DNA of 64,000 bases. It comes from Candidatus Nitrospira nitrificans. Its GTDB lineage: Bacteria > Nitrospirota > Nitrospiria > Nitrospirales > Nitrospiraceae. Shown here one piece after another: positions 1 to 11,820 of the stretch. The stretch is from positions 372,001 through 436,000 of the forward strand of contig NZ_CZPZ01000012.1 of the NCBI RefSeq assembly GCF_001458775.1, given 5' to 3'. Each line of letters opens with the position of its first letter. Position 1 is the first letter of the stretch. A program made the position numbers and the translations under genes. The notes below the pieces were generated by a model. That model did no database searches. It saw only the letters and a list, made by a program, of their open reading frames with translations, and had not been told where the DNA came from.

Positions 1-261
1 CGGTTCCCACCATTTCACGGTGGTAGCACCCGGTTTCAAGCTTTGTCAAGGTGAGTCATCCGGTGATCAGGTGGTCGGATCTTGCGAGCGGCTCCATGGC
101 GGTTAGGGATCCAATCTGAAAATTGCCGGGGCGCAATCCAACGCGAAACGCATGAGGGGTCCGACTTGGTGGGACCAGGTCCTCATGCGCTCTACAGCCC
201 TTCTCGGTCGTCGTATGATTCTGGTTGAGTTGCCTTTGAGCCGACTTGCATAATAGTCGAT
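1..261. other. Left edge and upstream region of the pdh operon
   Basis: There is no convincing gene here. One plus-strand frame is open from the window edge to a stop at 104-106 and could be the last 34 codons of a truncated gene, but it has no recognisable sequence. A small hairpin (CCACC / GGTGG) lies at 7-23. The last 15 bases contain the putative -10 box of pdhA. Confidence 0.3.
249..254 (+). promoter_or_regulatory. Putative -10 box of pdhA (leaderless)
   Basis: CATAAT lies 7 nt before the pdhA ATG, and no Shine-Dalgarno sequence lies between them. Transcription would begin at or next to the start codon. I see no clear -35 box. Confidence 0.35.
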
Positions 262-1227
262 ATGGACCCGGCTGATCTCCTCTCGCTGTATCGTCAGATG
301 TTGCTGATTCGTCGATTCGAAGAGAAATCGGCGGAGATGTACGCCCTTGCCAAGATCGCCGGCTTTCTTCATTTGTATATCGGTGAGGAGGCGATCGCGG
401 TCGGCGCCATCGCTTCCCTTCGGCCGGACGATTACGTCATCAGCGCCTATCGCGACCACGGACATTGTCTTGCGCGCGGGTCCGATCCGGGCCGAGTCAT
501 GGCCGAGTTGTTCGGCAAGGCGACCGGCCTCTGCAAAGGCAAGGGCGGGTCGATGCACTTAATCGATCTGTCGCACAGGTTTATGGGTGGGTATGCCATC
601 GTGGGAGGCCACATCCCGCTCGCAACGGGTCTGGCCTTTGCGAATAAATATCAATCGCTCGATCTGGTCACGGTCTGCTTTTTTGGTGAAGGGGCGCTGC
701 CGAGCGGGCAGGCGCACGAGGCGTTCAACCTGGCTGCTCTGTGGAAACTGCCGGTGATCTTTATCTGTGAAAACAATCGGTATGGCATGGGCACACCGGC
801 CGAACGGGCCATCGCGCTGTATGGGGATGTAGCCGAAACCGCTCGATCCTACGGCATCGCGGCGGAATCGGTGGACGGCATGGATGTGCTCGCGGTCCGT
901 TCGGCGATGCAGCGGGTGGTGGCGCAGGTCCGTGCGGGGGATGGGCCTTGGTTCATCGAGGCGACGACCTACCGGTTCATGGGCCATTCGATGGCGGACC
1001 CGGCGCACGGTCACTACCGGACCAAAGAGGAAGTGGAGGAGTACCGAAAACGTGATCCGCTTGTCTTGTTGAAGCACGCCATGATGGCTCGGAAGCTGGC
1101 GGACGAGGCGGACTTCAAGCAGCTGGAGGGGGAAATCAGAGAAGTTGTGCGGGCCGCCGTGAAGTTTGCAGAAGAAAGTCCGTTTCCGGCCCGCTCGGAT
1201 CTGCACGCCGACGTCGTACAGGAGTAG
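262..1227 (+). CDS. pdhA: Pyruvate dehydrogenase E1 component, alpha subunit
   Basis: This is the thiamine-diphosphate-binding alpha subunit of the E1 decarboxylase. With the beta subunit it decarboxylates pyruvate and reductively acetylates the lipoyl group of E2. The 321 residues match the two-subunit E1 family. The N-terminal half has the typical IRRFEEK and YRDHGH segments. The ThDP/Mg site runs from a GEG motif (GDG-like, near residue 142) to ENN (near residue 171). The phosphorylation-loop-like segment YRFMGHSMADP lies near residues 237-247. It is first in a pdhA-pdhB-pdhC operon with 7 nt to pdhB. The start has no ribosome-binding site but sits 7 nt after a CATAAT box. A related branched-chain or acetoin dehydrogenase E1 is a less likely alternative. 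Confidence 0.9.
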   Translation: MDPADLLSLYRQMLLIRRFEEKSAEMYALAKIAGFLHLYIGEEAIAVGAIASLRPDDYVISAYRDHGHCLARGSDPGRVMAELFGKATGLCKGKGGSMHLIDLSHRFMGGYAIVGGHIPLATGLAFANKYQSLDLVTVCFFGEGALPSGQAHEAFNLAALWKLPVIFICENNRYGMGTPAERAIALYGDVAETARSYGIAAESVDGMDVLAVRSAMQRVVAQVRAGDGPWFIEATTYRFMGHSMADPAHGHYRTKEEVEEYRKRDPLVLLKHAMMARKLADEADFKQLEGEIREVVRAAVKFAEESPFPARSDLHADVVQE

Positions 1228-1234
1228 GCGAGCA

Positions 1235-2203
1235 ATGGAATTGTCGTATCGTGAAGCTCTGAATCAGGCCATGCGCGAGGAGATGCGCCGGGACCGGCGC
1301 ATCTTTTTGATCGGCGAAGACGTCGCCTACTATCAGGGCGCCTTCAAGGTCAGCAAAGGATTCGTCGAGGAGTTTGGGCCTCAGCGCGTGATCGATACGC
1401 CCATCACCGAAGCCGGCTTTACCGGCCTGGCCATCGGCGCCGCCATGGCGGGGTTGCATCCGATTGTAGAACTTATGACGATGAATTTCGGCGTCCTGGC
1501 CCTCGATCAGATCGTCAATAACGCCGCCAAAATCCGGTATATGTCCGGAGGACAACTGTCGGTGCCGCTCGTCATCCGCGGCCCCGGGAGCGCCGCCCAC
1601 CAGTTGGGGGCCCAGCATTCGCAAAGTCTGGAGGCCTGGTTCTGCCATGTGCCGGGACTGAAAGTCATCGCGCCCGCTACGCCGAACGATGCGAAAGGTC
1701 TGCTCAAGAGCGCGATCCGAGACCCTAACCCGGTCATCTTTATCGAAGCGCAGCTTTTGTACGGCACGAAGGGCGAGGTGCAAGAAGGTGAGTTCACTAT
1801 TCCAATCGGCGTCGCCGAGGTGAAACGGACGGGCCGGGACGTCACCATCGTCGCGTATTCGAAAATGCTGTTGCTCGCGCTGGAAGCCGCCGACGCGCTG
1901 AGCCGCGAAGAGGTCGAGGCGGAAGTGATCGATCTGCGCACGCTCAAACCGCTGGATCTTCAGACGATCGCGGCGTCGGTCAAAAAGACCGGGCGTCTGG
2001 TGATCGTCGAGGAAGGCTGGCATTTCTGTGGCCTGGGCGCGCAGATTGCCGAGAGCGTGTATTCGACCACGTTCGATTATTTGGACGGTCCGATCCGGCG
2101 AGTCACCGGTGAAGATGTGCCCATGCCCTATTGCCGCCCGCTGGAAGATGCGGCGATTCCGGACGTGCCGCGCGTGATCGAGGCCGTCAAGTCGCTACTG
2201 TGA
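1235..2203 (+). CDS. pdhB: Pyruvate dehydrogenase E1 component, beta subunit
   Basis: This is the beta subunit of the E1 heterotetramer and completes the ThDP active site with PdhA. I chose the ATG at 1235, after pdhA stops; the protein then begins MELSYREALNQAM as in the family and has 322 residues. Hallmarks are LIGEDVAYYQGAFKVSKG, DTPITEAGFTGLAIGAA and the RGPGS..HQLGAQHSQS segment in the middle. The C-terminal transketolase-like domain has EVIDLRTLKPLD and IVEEGWHFCGLGAQIAE. It lies between pdhA and the E2 gene, so a complete E1-E2 core is encoded. Confidence 0.92.
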   Translation: MELSYREALNQAMREEMRRDRRIFLIGEDVAYYQGAFKVSKGFVEEFGPQRVIDTPITEAGFTGLAIGAAMAGLHPIVELMTMNFGVLALDQIVNNAAKIRYMSGGQLSVPLVIRGPGSAAHQLGAQHSQSLEAWFCHVPGLKVIAPATPNDAKGLLKSAIRDPNPVIFIEAQLLYGTKGEVQEGEFTIPIGVAEVKRTGRDVTIVAYSKMLLLALEAADALSREEVEAEVIDLRTLKPLDLQTIAASVKKTGRLVIVEEGWHFCGLGAQIAESVYSTTFDYLDGPIRRVTGEDVPMPYCRPLEDAAIPDVPRVIEAVKSLL

Positions 2204-2223
2204 ACTGTGAGGGGAGGAGAGCC

Positions 2224-3417
2224 ATGGCAAGCCGCGTTGTAATGCCCAAACTCACGGATACGATGGAAGAGGGCGTGCTCCTCCAATGGAAGAAACGAGA
2301 AGGGGATTCCGTACAGGCCGGAGAGGCTCTGGCTGAAATCGAAACAGACAAAGCGGTCATGGATCTTGAAGCGTTCGCCTCCGGTATTCTTCGGAAGATA
2401 CTCGTGCAGGATGGGGAAACAGTGGCGTCTGGAACGCTGTTGGGCGTCATCGGCGAGGCGGATGAAGACATCACGGAAGCCTTGTCCGACAAGGTCATGC
2501 CCGTGGCCTCGACCGGCGCCAAGCCCGCAGTTGCATCGACAATCTCGCCCGGCGCGTCACCCATGGGTACAGGAGAGAATCGCATCATCGCCTCCCCGCG
2601 GGCCAAGGCCCTGGCCGCTGAGCGGGGGATCGATCTCTCCGCGGTAACCGGCACCGGTCCCGGTGGGCGAATCGTCGAGGAGGATGTGGCCGGCGCGCAA
2701 GGGACTGCAACGACGACGATGCCGGCCGGAACCGATCAGCCCCTGACGCAAATGCGGAAAGCCATCGCCAGGGCGACGGCGCAGAGCAAAGCGCCGGTGC
2801 CGCACTTCTATCTGACGAGGGAGATCGACATGGACGCGGCGGAGCAGTTTCGCCGTCAGTTCAAAAAAGACCGGCAATCTCATCCTTCAATGACCGATCT
2901 GCTCATCAAAGCCGTGGCTCTGGCGCTCCGTAAGCATCCGGAACTGAACGTGTCCTATACCGGCGAGGCGATCAGGCGGTATGAGCGAATCGATATCGGC
3001 GTTGCGGTCGGCATGGAGGACGGCTTGGTGACGCCCGTCATTCGCGATTGCGGCGCCAAGACGTTGGAAACGATCTCATCTGAATCGCGGGCGCTCATCG
3101 AGCGGGCGAAACAGAAACGGCTGCAACCGCAGGAATACAGCGGCGCCACATTCTCCATCTCCAATCTCGGCATGTTCGGGGTGGACAATTTTCTCGCCGT
3201 CCTCATCCCACCGCAAGCCGCCACACTGGCCGTCGGTGCCGTTCGGGACGTGCCGGTCGTTGTTTCGGGCGCCGTGAAAGCCGGCCGCAGAATGCACGTG
3301 ACATTGTCGTGCGATCACCGGGCCATCGATGGTGTGATGGGCGCGAAGTTTCTGATCGAGCTGAAGCGCATCGTCGAACACCCGCAAGAACTTGCCGCCC
3401 AGGCGATGAAGTCCTGA
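2224..3417 (+). CDS. pdhC: Dihydrolipoamide acetyltransferase (E2 of pyruvate dehydrogenase)
   Basis: E2 carries the acetyl group on a lipoyl arm and transfers it to CoA. The start at 2224 follows a GGGGAGGAG ribosome-binding site and gives 397 residues. The single N-terminal biotinyl/lipoyl domain (about 1-80) has the lipoylated lysine in ETDKA (K43). An Ala/Pro-rich linker leads to a peripheral subunit-binding domain ([15 protein letters not shown], about 120-155), then the catalytic domain with the HxxxDG motif (H365, D369). No E3 gene follows: 167 bp later comes uvrA. Lipoamide dehydrogenase must be encoded elsewhere. Confidence 0.92.
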   Translation: MASRVVMPKLTDTMEEGVLLQWKKREGDSVQAGEALAEIETDKAVMDLEAFASGILRKILVQDGETVASGTLLGVIGEADEDITEALSDKVMPVASTGAKPAVASTISPGASPMGTGENRIIASPRAKALAAERGIDLSAVTGTGPGGRIVEEDVAGAQGTATTTMPAGTDQPLTQMRKAIARATAQSKAPVPHFYLTREIDMDAAEQFRRQFKKDRQSHPSMTDLLIKAVALALRKHPELNVSYTGEAIRRYERIDIGVAVGMEDGLVTPVIRDCGAKTLETISSESRALIERAKQKRLQPQEYSGATFSISNLGMFGVDNFLAVLIPPQAATLAVGAVRDVPVVVSGAVKAGRRMHVTLSCDHRAIDGVMGAKFLIELKRIVEHPQELAAQAMKS

Positions 3418-3568
3418 AGCCAGCGTCTGGAGGGTTCATCAGCTTTCCCTCATCCTTCGCATCCGCATCGACCATTCGGCAGACACCTTTACCCAGCATC
3501 CTCGTGCCCGTCTTCCATCGAAAACCGAAATGGTTGGCGTCCACCGGCCGCCGTTCATCCCGCCATGC

Positions 3569-3574
3569 TATAAT
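3569..3574 (+). promoter_or_regulatory. Putative -10 box of uvrA (leaderless)
   Basis: A perfect TATAAT ends 9 nt before the uvrA ATG. There is no Shine-Dalgarno sequence and no clear -35 hexamer at the usual distance. A leaderless or nearly leaderless mRNA is inferred. Confidence 0.4.
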
Positions 3575-3583
3575 CCCACGCTT

Positions 3584-6088
3584 ATGGGTAATTCGATCGT
3601 CATCAAAGGGGCACGGGAGCATAACCTCAAAAACATCGACGTGGAAATTCCACGCGACAAGCTGGTGGTGATCACCGGCTTGAGCGGCTCGGGCAAGTCG
3701 TCGCTCGCTTTCGATACGATCTATGCGGAAGGGCAGCGGCGCTATGTCGAATCCCTCTCGGCCTATGCCCGGCAATTCCTCGAACAGATGGGGAAGCCGG
3801 ATGTCGATTCGATTGAAGGCCTGTCGCCTGCCATCTCCATCGAACAGAAGAGCACCAGCCATAATCCTCGTTCCACCGTCGGCACGGTGACGGAAATCTA
3901 TGACTATCTCCGCCTGCTCTTTGCCCGCGTCGGGCGGCCCTACTGTTTTCAATGTGGCGAAGAGATTACCGCGCAGACCGTGCAACAGATGGTGGACGCG
4001 ATTGCCTCGCTGCCGGAAGGCATGAAATTCCAGATTCTCGCCCCGATCGTGCGTGGGCGAAAGGGGGAATACCGGAAGGAACTGCTGGAGATGCGCAAGG
4101 CGGGCTATGTCCGCGCGCGTGTCGACGGCAAGATTGTCGATCTTGGGGAAGATCTCACGCTCGATAAACAGAAGAAGCACACGATCGACATCATCGTCGA
4201 TCGGTTGGTGATGAAATCCGGCGAGGCGCTCATGCGGCGACTGGCGGATTCTGTCGAAACGTCGGTCAAGCTGACGGGCGGGCTGGTCGGTGTGCTGACG
4301 GACGACGGCCGGACCAGGCTCTACAGCGACCGGTTGGCTTGTATCAAATGCGGCGTGAGTTATCCGGAGGTCGAGCCCAGGATCTTTTCGTTCAATAGCC
4401 CGCACGGAGCGTGTCCGGCTTGCGACGGCATCGGCTCTGTCATGCCCCCCGGCTGTCAGGAGGAAGCGGATCTCACGCTGCTGGAGCCCTGCGCCGTCTG
4501 CCATGGGGCGAGGCTGAGGCCGGAAAGCTTGTCGATCAAATTGGCGAAGCAGTCGATCGCCGAGGTAACCAGCCTCTCGGTTCGCGCGGCAGCCGACTTT
4601 TTCCTCTCGTTGAAGTTTACCGACCGTGAACTCGTGATCGCCCATCGGATCTTGAAAGAGATTCGGGAGCGGCTCGGGTTTCTTGTCAATGTGGGGCTGG
4701 ACTATCTCACGCTCGATCGGGCTGCGGCGACCTTGTCCGGGGGCGAGGGGCAACGGATCAGGCTCGCCACGCAGATCGGGTCAGGCTTGGTGGGCGTGTT
4801 GTATATCCTGGACGAACCGTCTATCGGACTCCACCAGCGCGATAATCGTCGATTGTTGCAGACGTTGCTCAGGCTGCGAGACCTGGGGAACACCGTCGTC
4901 GTCGTGGAACATGATGCCGAGACGATGATGGCGGCTGACCATGTCTTGGATATGGGCCCTGGCGCGGGCTCGCAGGGCGGGCATGTGATCGCGCAGGGCA
5001 CGCCTCAGCAGGTCATGGTCGACCCCAACTCATTGACCGGCCAATATTTGCGTGGCATTCAGACCGTGTCTGTCCCGCAGCGGAGCCGGAAGCCTCGGGG
5101 GACACTGTCGGTAGTCGGAGCGCAAAAGCATAATCTGAAGAACGTGACGGCGCGCATTCCGATGGGTCTCTTCACCTGCGTGACGGGGGTCTCCGGATCA
5201 GGGAAAAGCACGCTGGTACTGGAGGTGCTCTTCCATTCCCTCTCGCAACTGCTCTACCACAAGAAGCCGAAGATCGATGGGTGCAAAGACCTCAGGGGCG
5301 TGGATGCGCTCGACAAGGTGATCGATATCGATCAATCGCCCATCGGGCGGACACCGAGGTCGAATCCTGCCACCTATACGGGCCTCTTTGGTTACATCCG
5401 CGATCTCTATTCCAATCTGCCGGAATCGCGCGTCCGTGGTTATAAACCGGGGCGGTACAGCTTCAACGTCAAGGGCGGCCGATGCGAAGCCTGCCAAGGC
5501 GACGGCCTCATCAAGATCGAGATGCATTTCTTGCCGGACGTCTATGTGACCTGCGAAGTGTGCAAGGGCCAACGGTACAACCGCGAAACTCTCGAAATCC
5601 ACCATAAGGGCAAGAGCATCGCCAATGTGTTGAATATGACGGTGGACGACGCGTTGGAGTTCTTTGAACACATTCCGTTGATCAAAACGAAACTCCAGAC
5701 CCTGCACGATGTCGGCCTGCACTATGTGAAGCTCGGCCAATCGGCGACGACGCTCTCCGGCGGCGAAGCCCAGCGGGTGAAACTCTCACGCGAGCTCTCC
5801 AAGCGAGCGACGGGGCGGACGATGTACATCCTTGATGAGCCGACGACGGGATTGCATTTCGCCGATGTGCAGCGATTGCTCGATGTGCTGGATCGGCTGG
5901 TCGAAGCCGGCAATACGGTGCTGGTGATCGAACATAATTTGGATGTCATCAAGAATGCGGATTGGATCATCGACCTGGGGCCGGAGGGCGGAGATCGTGG
6001 CGGCGAAATTGTGGCGGAAGGGCCGCCGAAAGAAATCGCCAAGTCGAAGCGATCGTATACGGGACAGGTGTTGAAGGAAGCAGGGTTG
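3584..6088 (+). CDS. uvrA: Excinuclease ABC subunit A, lacking the insertion domain
   Basis: UvrA is the dimeric damage-recognition ATPase of nucleotide excision repair and loads UvrB. The protein has about 835 residues against roughly 940 in the canonical family. Present are Walker A I (GLSGSGKSS, about 31), the UvrB-binding domain (about 110-245), the first zinc motif (CIKC..CPAC, ending at C280), an ABC signature (LSGGEGQR), Walker A II (GVSGSGKST), the second zinc motif (CEAC..CEVC) and a second signature (LSGGEAQR). After C280 the sequence jumps within about 20 residues to [10 protein letters not shown] (C303). In E. coli about 120 residues lie between these points, so the insertion domain is almost wholly absent. 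uvrC lies elsewhere in the window (23-25 kb). The start follows a TATAAT box without a ribosome-binding site. Confidence 0.93.
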
Positions 6089-6345
6089 TAAGGGCGGATC
6101 GTTCGAGAGTCGGCATAATGTAATGGACAGTGGTTGCAACTGGTCTCATACGCATAGTCGAGCGCGATTCTGAAGCGCGATAAGAATCGCATGCCATCGC
6201 ACTCGGCACCCTTTATGGCTGTTATCTCTCCTGCGCTTGCCATGCCGATTCTCGAATGATCCATCCCTTCCATCCCCGCTAAGAAGGAAATGGAGAAGTG
6301 GTGGTTGATGGTGCGCATGGGCCTTAGCTACATCGTGGAAAGTAA
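6089..6345. other. Intergenic region after uvrA
   Basis: No gene is seen. An 8-bp stem (GCGATTCT at 6164-6171, AGAATCGC at 6183-6190) could end the uvrA transcript, but no T-run follows it. Confidence 0.35.
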
Positions 6346-6995
6346 ATGACTAATATCCGCGAAATTGAAAAGCAGTTTGAGACCTACCGCGCCAATCTAA
6401 ACTCCGAGGCTACCCGGTTGGCCTGTTATGTCGCGTTATATAAAAGACTGTATGAACGGAGGAATGATCGTCTCCGGGAGATGAATCTGGCTCCAGCTTT
6501 CTTCTTGACCGCAACAGATGCTCTCTTTTCTGCCATCATCCTCTGGGTCGACAAGCTATTTGTTGAGAAGGGTCAGAGAGGTATTTTTAACTTCTTGGCA
6601 TTTGTGGAGTCCAACCTCAGCATGCTTGCTATTGAACAGCTAAAGCGTCGGAAAAACTATCCTGATGGACATTGGATGCTGGCTAGAGACGCAATTACGC
6701 TTCAGACGGTTAATGCGAATCGTGAACGAATCAGGAATCTTGACTGCCTGAAAAGCTTTGCAATACGCAGGGACAAGTTTCACGCACATTTTGACAAGGA
6801 GTACTTTTTTGATCGCCATCGATTGGAAGACGACGCGCCGTTGGTATGGGTGACTTTGAGAAAGTCATCGAGGTCCTCTCTGACATCATCAACCATTATT
6901 CAACTGCCTATGACGGAAATGTGTTTGTGTTGACTCCGCAGAATATCAATGACCTTGATGACCTATTGAATCGTTTACACAGGACTATGGATTGA
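6346..6995 (+). pseudogene. HEPN-domain (AbiU2-like) protein, frameshifted
   Basis: The first about 168 residues form a helical protein with the HEPN signature R-x5-H (RDKFHAH, R142-H148) followed by FDKEYF. This resembles the AbiU2-type HEPN proteins, a group with many RNases linked to abortive infection. After DAPLVW the reading frame becomes unrelated. One base further the natural ending continues (GDFEKVIEVLSDIINHY to LLNRLHRTMD) up to a stop at 6993-6995. A single missing G in the GGG run at 6848-6850 explains this. The frame as given stops at 6933. Base composition appears more AT-rich than the neighbours, consistent with transfer. No partner nucleotidyltransferase gene lies next to it. 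A sequencing error in the G-run is a real alternative to a true pseudogene. Confidence 0.6.
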
Positions 6996-7252
6996 GTGGA
7001 AGGTGATGATGTTTTGACTAGTTGCGGCAATACGTCGAAATTGAAAGGATGGGAATGCAGACAACCCTCATGCGGACGATCTCGAACATCTTCCTGACCG
7101 CTACCTCGTATAGGTATTCCACCTGACAAATGCATCGATGTCTCGCAAGTTATCCCGATAGTTCATCCCGGTAATTGAGCATTTACTTTCCTGCCGCGCG
7201 AACTCAAGGGACAATATGCCAGCATTGCTCAAAAGAAGGAGGAGTCGGTCCG

Positions 7253-7582
7253 ATGCAGACTGTCGCGTTGTTGACGATTTCGAATGTGTTCATGACGCTT
7301 GCGTGGTACGGCCATCTGAAGTTCAAGGACTATCCCTTGTTCACGGTGATTCTGGCGAGTTGGGGGATCGCCTTCATCGAATATTGCTTTCAAGTGCCGG
7401 CCAATCGGATCGGCCATGGGCAATTCACTGCGGCACAGCTCAAGACAATTCAAGAGGTGATCACGCTGGTCGTTTTCTCGATCTTCTCCGTTGTGTACCT
7501 CAAAGAAGCGTTGAAGTGGAACTATGTGGTGGGATTCGCGTTGATTGTGGTGGCGGTGTTCATCATTTTTAAGGAATGGTGA
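7253..7582 (+). CDS. DUF486 (DMT-like) small membrane protein
   Basis: The product has 109 residues and about four hydrophobic helices, beginning MQTVALLTISNVFMTLAWYGH. It matches the DUF486 family, related to small multidrug/drug-metabolite transporters. The central PANRIGHGQFTAAQLKTIQE segment is characteristic. The start at 7253 is set by AAGGAGG about 11 nt upstream. The substrate is unknown. It stands alone between the HEPN pseudogene and the ATPase gene. Confidence 0.8.
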   Translation: MQTVALLTISNVFMTLAWYGHLKFKDYPLFTVILASWGIAFIEYCFQVPANRIGHGQFTAAQLKTIQEVITLVVFSIFSVVYLKEALKWNYVVGFALIVVAVFIIFKEW

Positions 7583-7719
7583 CGGTCAGCGGCTTGCCAT
7601 ACATGCCGCCTACTCCTTCCGGTTGATCTGATCACTCCTCTCCCGCTTGCAGCTCGTCTTTTAGGCCACTACAATATCGCGAAATTTATCTTGATCGTCG
7701 AGCGAAGGGGGACAGAGGC

Positions 7720-10251
<2,532 letters not shown>

Positions 10252-10668
10252 CGCGAAGCCGAAGGAAATCGGATATCGCTGGTTAGCTTGAGCTTTTCTT
10301 CCGACAGTCATGTAGCTCCCCGTGACTTCCCTCCTCCCAGGTTCCTATCAAGTTTTGTGATCGAGCGACCGAAACAATAGGGTATGGGTTTACTGGAAAC
10401 CAATGTAGTATCAGGGAGTTCCGTGGCAATGTTCTTGTCCGAACCAGCCGATTCTTCCACTGACATCCAACAGTTCCGGCAGGTCTTCTTTCCACAAGGG
10501 CCTACTCAGAATCAAAGACATGGCGGTGCCGCCTTCGTGGAATTGTCCGGCTTCTGTGGTTTCCTACGATCGAGGTTCAGCCGACAGGCAGCGACTCGTT
10601 GCGCAGCGGACAGATCCTCTACTCCTGAGAAGCGGATGGCCGCATAGCCTTCAACCTGAAGGAGCAAC
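10252..10668. other. Intergenic region before the FIST gene
   Basis: This stretch of 417 bp has no convincing gene. A plus-strand frame at 10384-10647 has no ribosome-binding site and no family resemblance. The promoter of the FIST-kinase operon must lie here, but I cannot point to it. Confidence 0.4.
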
Positions 10669-11814
10669 ATGATGGAAGTTCATACCCTTCGTTACGATCA
10701 GAAAGAACGCTGGTCCGTCACAAATCGTCCACGGATTGACTCACGCCGAACATTGGTGTTGCTGTTCGGGCCTTCCGGCTTGCTCGATTCGGCCGACCCG
10801 CTCAACGAGGTGATGGGTGACTATCCTGAATCGGTCGTCATGGGATGCTCGACTGCCGGAGAGATTCTGGGAACACAGATCTTTGACGAAAGTGTGAGTG
10901 CCGCGATCGTACGCTTTGACCATACGGATCTTCGGATGGCCAGCGCCCCCGTGCAGTCGATGGACGACTCGTTTGTCGCCGGGCAGGATATTGCCCGCCA
11001 GCTGAAAGATGCTCGATTGCGAGGCATCCTCGTCCTTTCAGATGGACTGTGCGTGAACGGGAGCGAGCTGGTCCGAGGCCTCAATGCTGCGGTCCCGACC
11101 TCCGTTGTCGTGACCGGTGGATTGGCCGGAGACGGCGACCGTTTTCGTCGAACCTGGGTGTTGCAAAACCGACGGCCGCAAACAGGCTTTGTGACGGCAG
11201 TCGGGTTCTATGGCGATCGCATTCGGATCGGGCATGGATCGAAAGGGGGCTGGGATCTGTTCGGCCCGGAGCGTCGTGTGACGAGATCGAAAGGAAACGT
11301 CCTCTTTGAGCTCGATGGTCGCCCCGCCCTCCAGCTCTACAAGGAATATCTCGGCGATCGAGCTGCGGGATTGCCGGCGACGGGGCTCTTGTTTCCGCTC
11401 GCGTTGCGCGCCAGCGAATCGGACGCCAAGAGCCTGGTCCGAACCATTTTGGCCGTGGATGAGCGGGAACAGTCGCTCACGTTCGCCGGCGATATTCCGG
11501 AAGGAGCGTTCGTGCAGTTGATGAAGGCGAATTTCGACCGGCTCGTTCAAGGCGCGTCGGAGGCGGCCTCCTCCACGAAGCCATCGACGGACGGCGGTTC
11601 TTGCACCCTTGCGATTGCGATCAGTTGTGTGGGGCGGCGTCTGGTGTTGGGGGAACGAACGGAAGAAGAAATCGAGGCGACTCTGGATGTGCTTCCCAAA
11701 GGGACCAGACAGATCGGGTTCTACTCCTACGGGGAGCTGTCCCCCTTTGCGACAGGAACCTGTGATCTCCACAATCAGACGATGACGCTAACGACGTTAA
11801 GCGAAGCGGCGTGA
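10669..11814 (+). CDS. FIST-domain sensory protein
   Basis: The protein has 381 residues with FIST_N (about 25-220) and FIST_C (about 220-365) domains. FIST proteins are proposed small-ligand (possibly amino acid) sensors that act with signal-transduction proteins. Typical segments are VMGCSTAGEI, the VVTGGLAGDGDRF motif, FELDGRPALQLYKEYLG and the C-terminal GFYSYGELSP. AAGGAG lies just upstream, and either ATG 10669 or 10672 could be used. It ends 6 bp before a hybrid histidine kinase and is probably co-transcribed with it, so it may supply the kinase's sensory input. Confidence 0.87.
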   Translation: MMEVHTLRYDQKERWSVTNRPRIDSRRTLVLLFGPSGLLDSADPLNEVMGDYPESVVMGCSTAGEILGTQIFDESVSAAIVRFDHTDLRMASAPVQSMDDSFVAGQDIARQLKDARLRGILVLSDGLCVNGSELVRGLNAAVPTSVVVTGGLAGDGDRFRRTWVLQNRRPQTGFVTAVGFYGDRIRIGHGSKGGWDLFGPERRVTRSKGNVLFELDGRPALQLYKEYLGDRAAGLPATGLLFPLALRASESDAKSLVRTILAVDEREQSLTFAGDIPEGAFVQLMKANFDRLVQGASEAASSTKPSTDGGSCTLAIAISCVGRRLVLGERTEEEIEATLDVLPKGTRQIGFYSYGELSPFATGTCDLHNQTMTLTTLSEAA

Positions 11815-11820
11815 TCGTTC

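Noticed and set aside
2131-2223. Upstream extension of the E2 frame
   Set aside because: It overlaps the pdhB end; the ATG at 2224 has a strong ribosome-binding site and gives the normal lipoyl-domain start.
3203-4753. 516-codon minus-strand open frame
   Set aside because: It lies opposite pdhC and uvrA and is a coding shadow.
10384-10647. 87-codon plus-strand open frame before the FIST gene
   Set aside because: It has no ribosome-binding site and no recognisable sequence, and the composition is that of non-coding DNA.
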